A stretch of DNA of 64,000 bases from Coriobacteriales bacterium OH1046 (GCA_004010535.1 RQYE01000001.1:62001-126000), one strand, 5' to 3'; counted from the first letter of the stretch, positions 9,046 to 19,284 are shown. Notes: a model not told the origin generated them from the sequence alone. Made by a program: numbers and translations.

Positions 9046-10864
9046 CGATATCCAACGCGTCCGCCAGGCAACCAACATCGTCGACCTCGTCTCCGAAACC
9101 GTCGTGCTCAAGCAGCGCGGCCAGGAGTTCTGGGGCTGCTGCCCCTTCCATAACGAGAAGACGCCCTCGTTCCATGTGAACCCCGCCACCGGCCTCTGGC
9201 ATTGCTTCGGCGCATGCCAGGAGGGCGGCGATGCCATCTCGTATATCCGCAAGCGCGACAACCTCGAGTTCGCCGATGCGGTGCGCGCCTTGGCGGATAA
9301 GGCAGGCATCGAGATATCCGAAGATGCCGCGCGCGGGCCCCGGGGACCGAGGCGCAACCGCCTCATCGAGGCGCTCGTCGAGGCCGAGCGCTTCTACCAC
9401 GTCCAGCTGATGCGCGGCAAAAGCCACGGCGCCGCCTCCGCCCGCTCCTATCTCTCATCGCGCGGTTTCGGTTCCGAGATCTGCAGGCGCTGGTGCCTCG
9501 GCTATGCACCCGGTCGGGGTGCGCTCGTCGCGCATCTGCGCGGGAAGGGCTTCTCGGCAGCCGAGCTCCATGCCGCGAATCTGAGCGTGGACCGTTCCGG
9601 ACGCACCTCCGATCGTTTCTACGAGCGCGTGATGTTCCCCATCCACGATGAGCAGGGCAGGGCCATCGCCTTCGGCGGCCGCGTGCTGGGGAAGGGGGAG
9701 CCGAAATACCTCAACTCGAGTGAGACGCCCGTATTCCATAAATCGAAGAACCTCTACGCGCTCGACCGTGCCAAGGATCGGATCACGGCAACGGCGACGG
9801 CCATTCTGTGCGAAGGCTACACGGATGTCATCGCGCTGCACGAGGCAGGCTTCGCGAATGCCGTCGCAGCGCTCGGAACCGCGCTCACGCTCGACCACAT
9901 CCGCATGCTCTCGCGCTACCGTGTGCGCGAGATCATCTGCCTCTTCGATGGTGATGCCGCCGGCCAGCGTGCCGCCGAGCGCACGGTCCAATACATCGAC
10001 AAGACCGAGGCCGATTTGCGCTGCGTCGTCCTTCCCGATGGGCAGGATCCTGCCGAGTTCCTCGGCAGCCACAGTCCGTCCGAACTCCAAGCCCAGCTCG
10101 ATTCCGCACGGTCCCTTGTCGACTTCGTCATCGAGGCGCGTCTCGACAAGTACGACCTCTCGACGCCCGGCCGCCGCGTCAAGGCGCTCGACGATGTCGC
10201 CGAGGTGCTCGCCCCGCTCAAACGCTCGGTCCTCATCGACGAGCTTGCGACCAAGGTGGCCTATCGTCTGCCCGGCATCGAAGCTACCGCAGTCAAGACC
10301 GCCGTCCGCGATAAGGCCGTGCCGCGAGCTGCCGACGCGCTCCTGCGGGAGAAGCCCGACCGCATCCCTGCGGCGGACCCGGCACCGAGCTTCGATTCCC
10401 TCTCGGTTTCCGAGCGCCGCCAGCTCAAGCTCGAGCGCGAGGTGCTCTCGCTCGTCGCCCGCTATCCCGACGAGCTGCGCTCATCCGCGCCTCGGATGAC
10501 CTCGATCATCTGGGCTGATGCTCGCCACGAGGCGATGCTGTGGGCGATGCTCTCCACACCCGAGAAGACCGCTCCCAAGGATGCGGTGGCCGCAGCGCTC
10601 TCGGTTGAGCCGCAGGCGGCGCGGATCCTCTCGGCAGGGGAGGCGGTCTCATCGCCATCCGAGGCCGCGCAGCGCGCCGCCTCGCTGCTCGATGCACTCG
10701 AGCTCTCATCCGACAAGCGCAGGCTCAAGGAGGTGCGCGGAAAGCTCCATGGCAGCTCCGCACTAGGCGATGCGGAGCTCACGGCGCTCTTCGAGGAGGC
10801 GACGCGCCTGCAGAAACGCATCAACGAGCTCTCTGAGCTCATTTCGCGTGCGTCGATCCGGTGA
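9032..10864 (+). CDS. dnaG: DNA primase DnaG
   Basis: 610 residues from GTG 9032, with an AGGAGGTGG ribosome binding site just upstream. The N-terminal CHC2 zinc domain contains CPFHNEKTPSFHV and HCFGAC. The catalytic core holds YLNSSETPVFHKSKNLYAL, and the TOPRIM fold shows CEGYTDVIALHEAG and CLFDGDAAGQ. The C-terminal helical part would bind DnaB. It synthesises RNA primers at the replication fork. dnaG directly before rpoD is the classic macromolecular synthesis arrangement (rpsU is absent). Confidence 0.96.
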   Translation: MISDDDIQRVRQATNIVDLVSETVVLKQRGQEFWGCCPFHNEKTPSFHVNPATGLWHCFGACQEGGDAISYIRKRDNLEFADAVRALADKAGIEISEDAARGPRGPRRNRLIEALVEAERFYHVQLMRGKSHGAASARSYLSSRGFGSEICRRWCLGYAPGRGALVAHLRGKGFSAAELHAANLSVDRSGRTSDRFYERVMFPIHDEQGRAIAFGGRVLGKGEPKYLNSSETPVFHKSKNLYALDRAKDRITATATAILCEGYTDVIALHEAGFANAVAALGTALTLDHIRMLSRYRVREIICLFDGDAAGQRAAERTVQYIDKTEADLRCVVLPDGQDPAEFLGSHSPSELQAQLDSARSLVDFVIEARLDKYDLSTPGRRVKALDDVAEVLAPLKRSVLIDELATKVAYRLPGIEATAVKTAVRDKAVPRAADALLREKPDRIPAADPAPSFDSLSVSERRQLKLEREVLSLVARYPDELRSSAPRMTSIIWADARHEAMLWAMLSTPEKTAPKDAVAAALSVEPQAARILSAGEAVSSPSEAAQRAASLLDALELSSDKRRLKEVRGKLHGSSALGDAELTALFEEATRLQKRINELSELISRASIR

Positions 10865-10911
10865 TTATTGGGTAAGATAATAAGGTTTCACGAGCGAGAG
10901 AGGGATGCCTA

Positions 10912-12300
<1,389 letters not shown>

Positions 12301-12309
12301 AAAACAGCG

Positions 12310-12338
12310 TTGCAACCGGCGTGCATAAGACGTATACT
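12310..12338 (+). promoter_or_regulatory. Promoter of tRNA-Asn
   Basis: TTGCAA (12310-12315), a 17-base spacer, then TATACT (12333-12338). The tRNA 5' end follows 20 bases later, a normal distance for a stable RNA gene. Confidence 0.7.
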
Positions 12339-12357
12339 CTGTAACCGCACCGAAGAT

Positions 12358-12432
12358 TCCCCCGTGGCGCAGCGGTAGCGCGGCGGACTGTTAATCCGTG
12401 TGTCGCTGGTTCAAATCCAGCCGGGGGAGCCA
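12358..12432 (+). tRNA. tRNA-Asn (anticodon GTT)
   Basis: A 75-base cloverleaf. The acceptor stem TCCCCCG pairs with CGGGGGA over seven base pairs. The D-arm contains AGCGGTAGC, the anticodon arm CGGACTGTTAATCCG carries GTT, and the T-arm contains GGTTCAAATCC. The discriminator G and a genome-encoded CCA end at 12432. It is a single tRNA gene behind rpoD. Confidence 0.97.
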
Positions 12433-12441
12433 GAATCTCAG

Positions 12442-12472
12442 CAGGTCAGCCACGTATCGGCTGACCTGTTTC
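12442..12472 (+). terminator. Rho-independent terminator of tRNA-Asn
   Basis: Ten perfect base pairs, CAGGTCAGCC (12442-12451) with GGCTGACCTG (12459-12468), a 7-base loop and a short TTT tail. Confidence 0.75.
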
Positions 12473-12871
12473 CGTAAAGGGGCCATCCATTGGACACCGG
12501 ACGTTTCGGCCCGAGACGAGCGCATCGATCGCCGCGTGCAAAGAAGCGCGCGACGGCCCTTTCACGAACATCCTGGTCTGAATGCGGACATACCGCAGGT
12601 GTTCGCGAACATCCCGGGGATGATCGTGTTCCGATGGGGATGTTCGTGAGGGGACGCGGCGGGGATGCGCGTTTGGCCGGCGAGGCCTCTATCGACTGTA
12701 CAGCCACCAGAGGGCGTGCTGGGGAAACGTCGGATTGCTGTCTTCTCGGGAACGCGTCCTGGTACGTTTGCCCAGTAAGACGTGCGGTGACGGTACAGTT
12801 GCCAAAGGGTATGCTGGGAAAACGCTCCCCGAAGCCCCGCATGCACGCGCCTCCCAACCAGGTTCCGGAGC
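12473..12871. other. Gene-free stretch with nested inverted and degenerate direct repeats
   Basis: I see no convincing gene. TCACGAACATCC (12562-12573) is repeated inverted as GGATGTTCGTGA (12638-12649), with a third related copy around 12600-12615 (TGTTCGCGAACATCCC). Further on, a roughly 31-base unit occurs twice in direct orientation (12699-12729 and 12794-12824; core TACAG..CCA.AGGG..TGCTGGG.AAACG). A partial inverted copy lies at 12765-12775. This looks like worn intergenic mobile repeats between the tRNA and the SPASM remnant. Confidence 0.5.
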
Positions 12872-13156
12872 ATGTGCGGCATCTCCTGCATGCAGCTATG
12901 AATCATGGCCAACGGCGATATCGGCGCGTGCCTCGGCATTGAGCGCCGTCTCGAGACCATCCAGGGAAACATCCGCCACGAGCGCCTGCGCGCTGTGTGG
13001 GAGCATCGCTTCGAGCTGTTCAGGCGCGACCTCTCCGATTCCCGCACCGAATGCCGCGCATGCGAGCACGTGCGCTTCTGCCGTGGGGACGCCCACCACG
13101 GCTGGGACTACGACGCCATGCGCCCGACGGTATGCCTCAAGGGAACGCTGTTTTGA
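12872..13156 (+). pseudogene. C-terminal remnant of a radical SAM/SPASM-domain protein
   Basis: The reading frame gives MCGISCMQL, a TGA stop at 12899-12901, then IMANGDIGACLGIER and a cysteine-rich end CRACEHVRFC...PTVCLKGTLF. The spacing of cysteines after NGDI is that of a SPASM iron-sulphur domain, as found in RiPP-maturing and anaerobic sulfatase-maturing radical SAM enzymes. The catalytic radical SAM half (CxxxCxxC) is not present upstream. I therefore call it a decayed fragment. If TGA were read through, the fragment would still lack its catalytic half. Confidence 0.6.
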
Positions 13157-13642
13157 TCTGAGGGGCTGGGCCAGGCAGGCAAATTTGGTTCTGATCCACG
13201 ATTTGACCCGCTATGTTTCTCTCCCAAGATGAGAAGGAAAATGACTGACGGCAGGCCTTGGTTCACCAGATGAAATAGTCCAGGCGGATTATCAAGCAGG
13301 TGGGATGATCGGAAGGGAGGATCCGCCGAACTCGGCAAGAAGATGTCTGGTGGGACTGCCATCGTTTCCCTGTATATTCTGCCAAGTTCCCCTGAAATCG
13401 GGTTGAACACAAACGATTCGTATGGTCCGCACGCGGAAGCTCCACGTCCGTAAGGTGGATTCAGCCCACCGTTCCCTTGCGATGATTGCAGCAATGCCGG
13501 CAACGTCCGCAATCAGGTAACGCTGACGGAATGGCACTCCCTTGGAGCGGATGTGTTTCGACAACCCCGTGTTACCGGGGAAAGGGTGCTATGGTAGGAT
13601 ACTCCTGTATGTCCAAGGCCGCAGGCGGTCTTCTTTGGAGGG
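13157..13642. other. Stretch without recognisable gene
   Basis: About 485 bases that look lower in GC than the surroundings. Open frames on the minus strand do not resemble any family I know and their codon use is unlike the neighbours. A promoter for the exporter operon may lie near its end, but no clear -35/-10 pair is visible. Confidence 0.4.
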
Positions 13643-14491
13643 ATGTTGGAGCCTACAAGCACTGCAGACAGGTCAGGGGCTATCACGCGCACGACGACCT
13701 CCGGTAAGGACGCCTGGTATCCCGAGGGCAAACGGGATGGCTTCATCCTGCGCCAGCTCGTCACCAAGGACTTCAAGCTCAAGTATCGCAGGAGCGTGCT
13801 GGGCATCGCGTGGAGCGTCCTCAACCCGCTCATGATGATGATCATCATGGCTGCGGTCTTCACGCGCATGATGGGCCGCGCCGATGAGTCCATCCCCAAT
13901 TTCCCGCTCTACATCATCATCGGCAACACCGCGTTCAACCTCATGAGCGACGCCACATCCAAAGGCCTCATGTCCATCATCGACGCATCGCCGCTTCTGA
14001 AGAAGGTCAAGATCAACCGCTGGGTCTTCCCGGTCCAGAAGGTGCTCTTCTCGGTCGTGAACTATGCGTTCTCCCTCATCGCGGTCATCGCGGTCATGAT
14101 CTTCTTCCGGTTCGCGCCATCGGTCTACGCGCTCTACGTGATCCCGGGCCTCTTCTTCCTCGCGCTCTTCTGCATCGGGCTGTCGCTCTTCCTCTCGTGC
14201 GCGGCAGTCTTCTTCCGCGACGTCATCCATCTCTGGAGCGTCTTCCTCACGGCATGGACCTACGTCACGCCGCTCTTCTACTCCATCAAGATCCTGCCCG
14301 AGTGGATGCAGGCCCTCGAGATGTTCAACCCCATGTACCTGTACGTGACCTATCTCCGCGACGCGCTGCTCTTCCAGCAGGCGCCCAGCCTCGAGCTCAC
14401 CTTGGGCTGCGCGGCGTTCGCGTTCGGCATGCTCATCGTGGGCTACGTGGTTTTCCGCAGGCACGAGAGCAAGTTCATCCTCTACATCTAG
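13643..14491 (+). CDS. ABC-2 type polysaccharide/teichoic acid exporter, permease
   Basis: 282 residues from ATG 13643. The GGAGGG box abuts this codon, so TTG 13646 or a later start is possible. After an N-terminal cytoplasmic stretch (ILRQLVTKDFKLKYRRSVLGIAWSVL is the amphipathic entry, about 35-60) there are six predicted membrane helices, with the conserved FFRDVIHLW segment near residue 190. This matches TagG/Wzm/RfbA permeases. It is followed within 16 bases by its ATPase and then by a glycosyltransferase, so the unit exports a cell-wall glycan or teichoic acid. Confidence 0.88.
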   Translation: MLEPTSTADRSGAITRTTTSGKDAWYPEGKRDGFILRQLVTKDFKLKYRRSVLGIAWSVLNPLMMMIIMAAVFTRMMGRADESIPNFPLYIIIGNTAFNLMSDATSKGLMSIIDASPLLKKVKINRWVFPVQKVLFSVVNYAFSLIAVIAVMIFFRFAPSVYALYVIPGLFFLALFCIGLSLFLSCAAVFFRDVIHLWSVFLTAWTYVTPLFYSIKILPEWMQALEMFNPMYLYVTYLRDALLFQQAPSLELTLGCAAFAFGMLIVGYVVFRRHESKFILYI

Positions 14492-14506
14492 GATAGGGAG
14501 GTGCAT

Positions 14507-15262
14507 ATGGGCGAGAAGGACGGGCGCGAGGCGGTCATCGTCGCGGACGATGTCACGATGATCTTCAACATCGCTTCCGAGCGCTTCAACTCCCTCAAGG
14601 AGTACTTCATCGCCTTCATGAGGCACGAGTTGCGCTTCAAGGAGTTCCGAGCTCTCAAGAACATCTCCTTCGAGGTCAAGAGGGGGGAGGCGTTCGGCCT
14701 CGTGGGTACCAACGGCTCGGGCAAATCGACCATGCTCAAGATCATCGCCGGCGTGCTCGATGCCTCCGAGGGCAGCTGCACGGTCACCGGCACGATCGCC
14801 CCGCTCATCGAGCTCGGCGCCGGCTTCGACCCCGAGCTCACCGCGCGCGAGAACATCTATCTCAATGGAGCCCTGCTCGGATACCGCAAGGAGTTCATCG
14901 ACGAGCGCTTCGACGACATCGTCGACTTCGCCGAGCTCGCCGACTTCATGGACATGCCGCTCAAGAACTACTCCAGCGGCATGGTCGCGCGCATCGCCTT
15001 CGCCATCGCCACCATCACCGAGCCCGATATCCTCATCGTCGACGAGACGCTCTCGGTGGGCGACTTCCTCTTCCAGCAGAAATGCGAGCGGCGCATCAAC
15101 GAGCTCATCGCCTCCGAGAATGTGACCGTGCTGCTCGTGAGCCATTCCATCGAGCTCGTGGAGCGCATGTGCGATCGCGTCGCGTGGATCGAGAAGGGCG
15201 ATCTCAGGATGCTCGGCCCCTGCGCCGAGGTCTGCGAGGCCTACAAGCATTATCAGAACTAG
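14507..15262 (+). CDS. ABC-2 type polysaccharide/teichoic acid exporter, ATPase
   Basis: 251 residues from ATG 14507, with a GGGAGG box six bases upstream. Walker A GTNGSGKST is at about 67, the signature YSSGM at about 155, Walker B ILIVDETLSVGD at about 175 and the H-loop VSH at about 213. The GTIAPLIELGAGFDPELT segment is characteristic of TagH/Wzt-type ATPases. No extra C-terminal carbohydrate-binding domain is present, so substrate choice must lie with the permease or the partner enzymes. Confidence 0.92.
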   Translation: MGEKDGREAVIVADDVTMIFNIASERFNSLKEYFIAFMRHELRFKEFRALKNISFEVKRGEAFGLVGTNGSGKSTMLKIIAGVLDASEGSCTVTGTIAPLIELGAGFDPELTARENIYLNGALLGYRKEFIDERFDDIVDFAELADFMDMPLKNYSSGMVARIAFAIATITEPDILIVDETLSVGDFLFQQKCERRINELIASENVTVLLVSHSIELVERMCDRVAWIEKGDLRMLGPCAEVCEAYKHYQN

Positions 15263-15280
15263 CTTGCGAGGAGAGGCTGC

Positions 15281-17116
15281 ATGAGAGATTACACGCTGGC
15301 GCACCTGCTTCTGGTGCCTCCCGATTTCGCGCCCGATCATCCCGAGCTCCTCTATCGTTGCTCGCAGGGTACGCCTATCTGGAACGCCGCGAAGGGCGCG
15401 CTGGAGCTTGCCGGTCCCGTCGACTTCGCGACCTATCTGAACGGCCTCTCCATTGCCAAGTGGAGGCGCTATACCTGCGTGGACGTACCCTATCTCCATA
15501 TCGAGCTCGCGGGTGCCGGCGCGGATATCTACCTGAGCATGATTTACGAGGGCGATGCCATTGCCCGACGTTCCGAGCGGCCCATCGCAAGCGTTGGGCC
15601 GAGCGAAGCCGCCCAATCCTTCGATATCGTCCTCGATGTTCCTGCAGACTGCCTCATCGCAGGCGTCGAGATCTTCCCCAAAGGCGCGTGCGCTATCTTG
15701 CGCGCCTCGTACTTCTCCAAGGTCGCCGACGACGAGGTCCGGGATGTGAAGCTCCTCCTCTCAACGACGACCTTCAAGAAGGAGCACTACATCACCGAGA
15801 ATATCCGCAATGTGCGCGCGGCGCTGCTCGGCGGGCCCGATTCCATCGCCGGCCGATTCCAGATGCTCGTGGTCGACAATGGCCGCACGCTCGATGCCGA
15901 GGCGCTTTCGGGCGGTGGCGTCACCGTGATCGGCAACGACAACGTGGGCGGTGCCGGCGGCTTCGCGCGCGGCATGATCGAGGCCCTCGAGCGCGGGGCC
16001 ACGCATGTGCTGCTCATGGATGACGACGTGCGCATCCTGCCCGAATCGATCTTCCGCACGCTCGGCGTGCTGACGCTTCGCAACGATGCCTACGAGGGCG
16101 CCTTCCTGAACGGCGCCATGCTCAACATCGAGCGTCCCAACGTGCAGTTCGAGGACGTGGCTTTCGTCAAGATGGACGGTACCTACGACCGCGTCAAGCC
16201 CAACTTCTCGGTCGATACCGTTTCCGACCTTGCCAGGAACGAGTCGATCGATGTCGAGGTCAAGCGCGCCTACGGAGCGTGGTGGTACTCGTGCATCCCC
16301 ACCTCGGCCATCCGTGCCGCCGGCCTGCCGCTGCCGCTATTCGTGCGCTGCGACGATGTCGAGTTCGGCATGCGCACCATGCCCACCTACATGACGATGT
16401 CGGGTATCTGCGTCTGGCACGAGCAGTTCGCGGGCCGCGCGTCCGCCTCGGTCGACGGCTACCAGTACATCCGCAACTTCCTCATCATGAACGCTTCGGA
16501 TGATCTGCCTTTCGAGCGCGCATTCGTCGCGCGCTTCTCGCGTACCTTCAACATCTACCTGCGTTCGATGAACTACTGGTTCTGCGACCTCATGCTCCAG
16601 GGCTTTGAGGACTACATGAAGGGTCCCGATTTCCTGGCCAATGCAAGCGGCGAGCAGATCTTCATGGATAACCGCGCGCGCAACGAGCCCCTCGTGCCTG
16701 TGGCGGAGCTCGATCAGAGCATCATGGCCAAGATCAAACCCGACCTGCGCTACTTCGGCGAATTCCTCGAGCGCTCGATCCCACGCAAGCTCATCGAGCA
16801 GATCCCGCACGATCGGCATCTGCTTCCCGATCGGCTCCTCATCCATGAACCGGCGGCCATCTACTACTGCCGAGGTGCCTATCCTGCCCGCGCGACTGCG
16901 GCGCGCGATACCCTCGTCGCCCTCAACATGGATGCGACCAGGGGCAATATCCGCCGCCTCGACCGTATTCGCTGGCAGGACCTCAAGGATCGCTACCGCG
17001 CGCTCATGGCCGACCACCGCTCCCGTGGCCGTGCGGTCCGCGCTGCGTGGAAGTCCGCCCGGCCCCATCTCACGGGCCTGGGGTTCTGGAAGCGCTATCT
17101 CAAGCTGCAGCCTTAG
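15281..17116 (+). CDS. GlfT2-like family 2 glycosyltransferase
   Basis: 611 residues. A beta-sandwich-like N-terminal domain (about 1-165) precedes a GT-A domain. This domain has STTTFKKEHY, DNVGGAGGFARG and a metal-binding DDD at about 247, then CDDVEFGMR at about 357 and the WHEQF motif near 380. A helical C-terminal part completes the protein. This is the architecture of the mycobacterial galactofuranosyltransferase GlfT2. With the upstream ABC exporter, it likely polymerises or modifies a galactan-like or teichoic-type surface polymer on the cytoplasmic face of the membrane. Confidence 0.88.
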   Translation: MRDYTLAHLLLVPPDFAPDHPELLYRCSQGTPIWNAAKGALELAGPVDFATYLNGLSIAKWRRYTCVDVPYLHIELAGAGADIYLSMIYEGDAIARRSERPIASVGPSEAAQSFDIVLDVPADCLIAGVEIFPKGACAILRASYFSKVADDEVRDVKLLLSTTTFKKEHYITENIRNVRAALLGGPDSIAGRFQMLVVDNGRTLDAEALSGGGVTVIGNDNVGGAGGFARGMIEALERGATHVLLMDDDVRILPESIFRTLGVLTLRNDAYEGAFLNGAMLNIERPNVQFEDVAFVKMDGTYDRVKPNFSVDTVSDLARNESIDVEVKRAYGAWWYSCIPTSAIRAAGLPLPLFVRCDDVEFGMRTMPTYMTMSGICVWHEQFAGRASASVDGYQYIRNFLIMNASDDLPFERAFVARFSRTFNIYLRSMNYWFCDLMLQGFEDYMKGPDFLANASGEQIFMDNRARNEPLVPVAELDQSIMAKIKPDLRYFGEFLERSIPRKLIEQIPHDRHLLPDRLLIHEPAAIYYCRGAYPARATAARDTLVALNMDATRGNIRRLDRIRWQDLKDRYRALMADHRSRGRAVRAAWKSARPHLTGLGFWKRYLKLQP

Positions 17117-17149
17117 CGGCACACGCTGCGCCTCTCGCCGAGACCCTAT

Positions 17150-17262
17150 GGTACGGGAGGGGCCTGTTCCACCGGGATCCGGCACCGGAGGGCGCTGTTC
17201 CACGGAATAGGGCCTCCCGGCGGCTCGGATCGGCCGGAAGCCGGTGGACGAAGGCGTTTCGG
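17150..17262 (+). repeat. 113-bp inverted repeat, left copy
   Basis: This segment matches the reverse complement of 18403-18515 at 111 of 113 positions (two C/T differences). Internally it is itself an imperfect palindrome centred on TTCCAcGGAA, with outer arms CCACCGG/CCGGTGG, so it could form a long hairpin. It lies between the GT stop and the minus-strand nuclease-fold gene. Confidence 0.9.
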
Positions 17263-17291
17263 GGCCACGGACCTGCGCAGGCGATAGCTCG

Positions 17292-18251
17292 CTAGAAGAA
17301 CGGAACATGCATCGAGCAGACGAAGCGGAAGAGCCGCTCCCGCGCAACGGCCCCCGCTCCACGCGGTTTGCGGACCCTCGACCCGAGACACTTCCCGACA
17401 AGGCGCATCGCTTCGAACGAAAGCTCGCGATCGCTGAATTCCCCGTTGGTGATGGGAACGACCCGATAGCCACCATTCTCGAGGACCTTTCTCCGCGCAG
17501 AATCGCGCGCGATGTTCTCCCTACCCGCATGTGCTTCATCGGAATCGTATTCCACCCCCACCTTCTGCTTGCGAAAGAGCAAGTCGCATCGTCTATCGGA
17601 GCCTCCGACACCTATTGTGCGATTCATCTCTCCCATGGGCAGGCCGTACCCTCCAAGATGGTGGGGAAGCCATGCAAGCATGGCGAGATCCGTCTCGCGT
17701 GGGGATGCGGAGTTGTCGGCAACGAAATCGAGCAGTTCGAGGATACGTTTCGATCCCCGTATGCAGCCGAGCCGTCCGAGCTCCGACTTTAACATATCGA
17801 CGCTGGCCAAGGGCTTATGCCGGGTGCGGTAGTCCTCGACGCGATGTGTCGCGCACAGCTCGTAGAGGAAGCGGATGAGGCTGTAGTCGTCCATCGTACG
17901 CGACATGAGCACTGCGGTCAGCGCAATCGAGGCGACTCCCACTGCAGGTTTGACGGTCTCGATCGATGAGGGCGGCAGCGGCGTCGAGCAGACATGGGAG
18001 ATGATGCCGCGCGGATGTCTGCGCTCGCATTTCGATGGGACGATGGCATGCAGATCGCCGACGGATCGGTTGAATGAGGCCAGATCGAGTATGGTAAGGT
18101 CCTGTTCCGTGAGCGTCGGCACGATGGGATCGTTCGAGGAGCACGGTAGAAGCGACCGAGGGAAGCGGTCGTTGATGCGCAGCGCCGATATGTCGCAGAC
18201 GACGATCATGGTGTGGGCAGGATAGCAGCAATCGGTGTTGATAACACACAT
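17292..18251 (-). CDS. DUF559/VSR-fold endonuclease-like protein
   Basis: 319 residues from ATG 18251; MIVVCDISALR at ATG 18209 is an alternative start. The N-terminal half resembles the winged and linker part of AbiEi-like proteins. The C-terminal quarter has the restriction-endonuclease-like pattern LPMGEMNRTIGVGGSDRRCD, VGVEYDSDEAH and a final basic segment, as in DUF559/very-short-patch-repair type folds. The Asp and Glu in RRCDLLF and VGVEYD would be the metal site. Related proteins occur as scattered orphans in Coriobacteriia. The gene is antisense to its neighbours and framed by 113-bp inverted repeats. A DNA-cleaving or toxin-like role is inference. Confidence 0.7.
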   Translation of the reverse strand: MCVINTDCCYPAHTMIVVCDISALRINDRFPRSLLPCSSNDPIVPTLTEQDLTILDLASFNRSVGDLHAIVPSKCERRHPRGIISHVCSTPLPPSSIETVKPAVGVASIALTAVLMSRTMDDYSLIRFLYELCATHRVEDYRTRHKPLASVDMLKSELGRLGCIRGSKRILELLDFVADNSASPRETDLAMLAWLPHHLGGYGLPMGEMNRTIGVGGSDRRCDLLFRKQKVGVEYDSDEAHAGRENIARDSARRKVLENGGYRVVPITNGEFSDRELSFEAMRLVGKCLGSRVRKPRGAGAVARERLFRFVCSMHVPFF

Positions 18252-18402
18252 CAGCCTGCTCTTCTCCCGAACAGCTTGGCCGAAATCCGACGGATGCCTT
18301 TCAGCTTGCGAAAGATGCCGTGCCCAGGCCCCGCAATCCCTCCGTGTCGCCGAATGGCAAGGTTTCGAAAGCTCCCTTCTCCATGCCGAAAAGCCCCTGG
18401 TG

Positions 18403-18515
18403 CCGAAACGCCTTCGTCCACCGGCTTCCGGCCGATCCGAGCCGCCGGGAGGCCCTATTCCATGGAACAGCGCCCTCCGGTGCCGGATCCCGGTGGAACA
18501 GACCCCTCCCGTACC
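18403..18515 (-). repeat. 113-bp inverted repeat, right copy
   Basis: Reverse-complement partner of 17150-17262. Its centre reads TTCCATGGAA (perfect 10-bp palindrome), with GGAGG/CCTCC and CCACCGG/CCGGTGG arms outside. It lies upstream of the nuclease-fold gene and before the pyr promoter. No target-site duplication is evident outside the two copies. Confidence 0.9.
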
Positions 18516-18577
18516 ACGGCCCGCGATCAGCCGGGCATAATCTTGTGCGGTCCGCAGCTCCGCACACGAACGATATG

Positions 18578-18586
18578 TGGTATAGT
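18578..18586 (+). promoter_or_regulatory. Extended -10 promoter of the pyr operon
   Basis: TG-G-TATAGT (18578-18586) forms an extended -10 element about 130 bases before pyrR. No good -35 hexamer is seen at 16-18 bases, which is compatible with an extended -10 promoter. Confidence 0.5.
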
Positions 18587-18595
18587 TCCCCTTGA

Positions 18596-18700
18596 CCTTT
18601 AAGCGTGGTACTGCGATGCCCGCAAGGCAACATAGAGAGCCCCTGCTGCACTTCCTGCCGAGCGATAACACCGCATGCCATGCGCAGAGCGGTGTTTTTT
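18596..18700 (+). promoter_or_regulatory. pyr leader with probable PyrR-binding element and attenuator terminator
   Basis: The leader starts with CCTTTAA and a short stem-loop containing GTACTGCGATGCCC and AAGG, similar in order to known PyrR-binding loops. It ends in a strong intrinsic terminator: AACACCGC (18667-18674) pairs with GCGGTGTT (18689-18696), followed by TTTT. The terminator sits 18 bases before pyrR and would switch the operon off when PyrR is bound to UMP. The terminator is directly visible; the PyrR-binding assignment is inferred from position and partial match. Confidence 0.6.
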
Positions 18701-18717
18701 CGTGAGAAAGGAAGTGC

Positions 18718-19284
18718 ATGGACGGCTACAAGCTCAAAGCGACCATCATGGACGAATCTGCCATGAAACGTGCCGCGACCCGTATCGCCCACGAGATCCT
18801 CGAGAAGAACGAGGGCTCGGGGAACATCGCGCTCGTCGGCATCGTGACCAGGGGTGTTCCCCTCGCCAACCTCCTTGCGGGCGAGATCGAGAAGATCGAG
18901 GGGGCGAAGCCGCCGATAGGCACCCTCGACATCAGCTTCTACCGCGATGACTTCATGCGCAACATCGCGCCCGTGCTCCACGCCACCGACATCCCCTTCG
19001 ATATCGAGGGAAGAGACGTCATCCTCGTGGATGACGTGCTCTACACCGGACGCACCATCCGCGCCGCCCTCGATGCCCTCATGGACTACGGTCGCCCCAA
19101 GACGGTCCAGCTGGCAGTCATGATCGACCGGGGACACCGCGAGCTTCCCATCCGCGCAGACTATGTGGGCAAGAACGTGCCGTCCTCGCGCGACGAGGAC
19201 GTGCGCATGCAGATCATCCCGAACGACGACGCGAACGTCATCGAGATCTGGGAGAAGGTCCAAAACGAGGGGGGTGCGTGCTGA
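18718..19284 (+). CDS. pyrR: PyrR: pyrimidine operon attenuation regulator / uracil phosphoribosyltransferase
   Basis: 188 residues. The PRPP-binding loop [14 protein letters not shown] (about 100-113) and the N-terminal ITRGV-like segment [10 protein letters not shown] match PyrR. It binds UMP and the leader RNA to promote termination, and carries uracil phosphoribosyltransferase activity. It is first in the operon behind the attenuator at 18667-18700, as expected for autoregulation. Its stop directly abuts the pyrB start. Confidence 0.94.
   Translation: MDGYKLKATIMDESAMKRAATRIAHEILEKNEGSGNIALVGIVTRGVPLANLLAGEIEKIEGAKPPIGTLDISFYRDDFMRNIAPVLHATDIPFDIEGRDVILVDDVLYTGRTIRAALDALMDYGRPKTVQLAVMIDRGHRELPIRADYVGKNVPSSRDEDVRMQIIPNDDANVIEIWEKVQNEGGAC

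Noticed and set aside
12415-12432. tRNA-Asn 3' end as an integration site of an element ending near 13.6 kb.
   Set aside because: No second copy of the tRNA end and no integrase were found in the window.
12438-12857. Minus-strand open frame through the repeats after tRNA-Asn.
   Set aside because: Composed of repeat translations without domain features.
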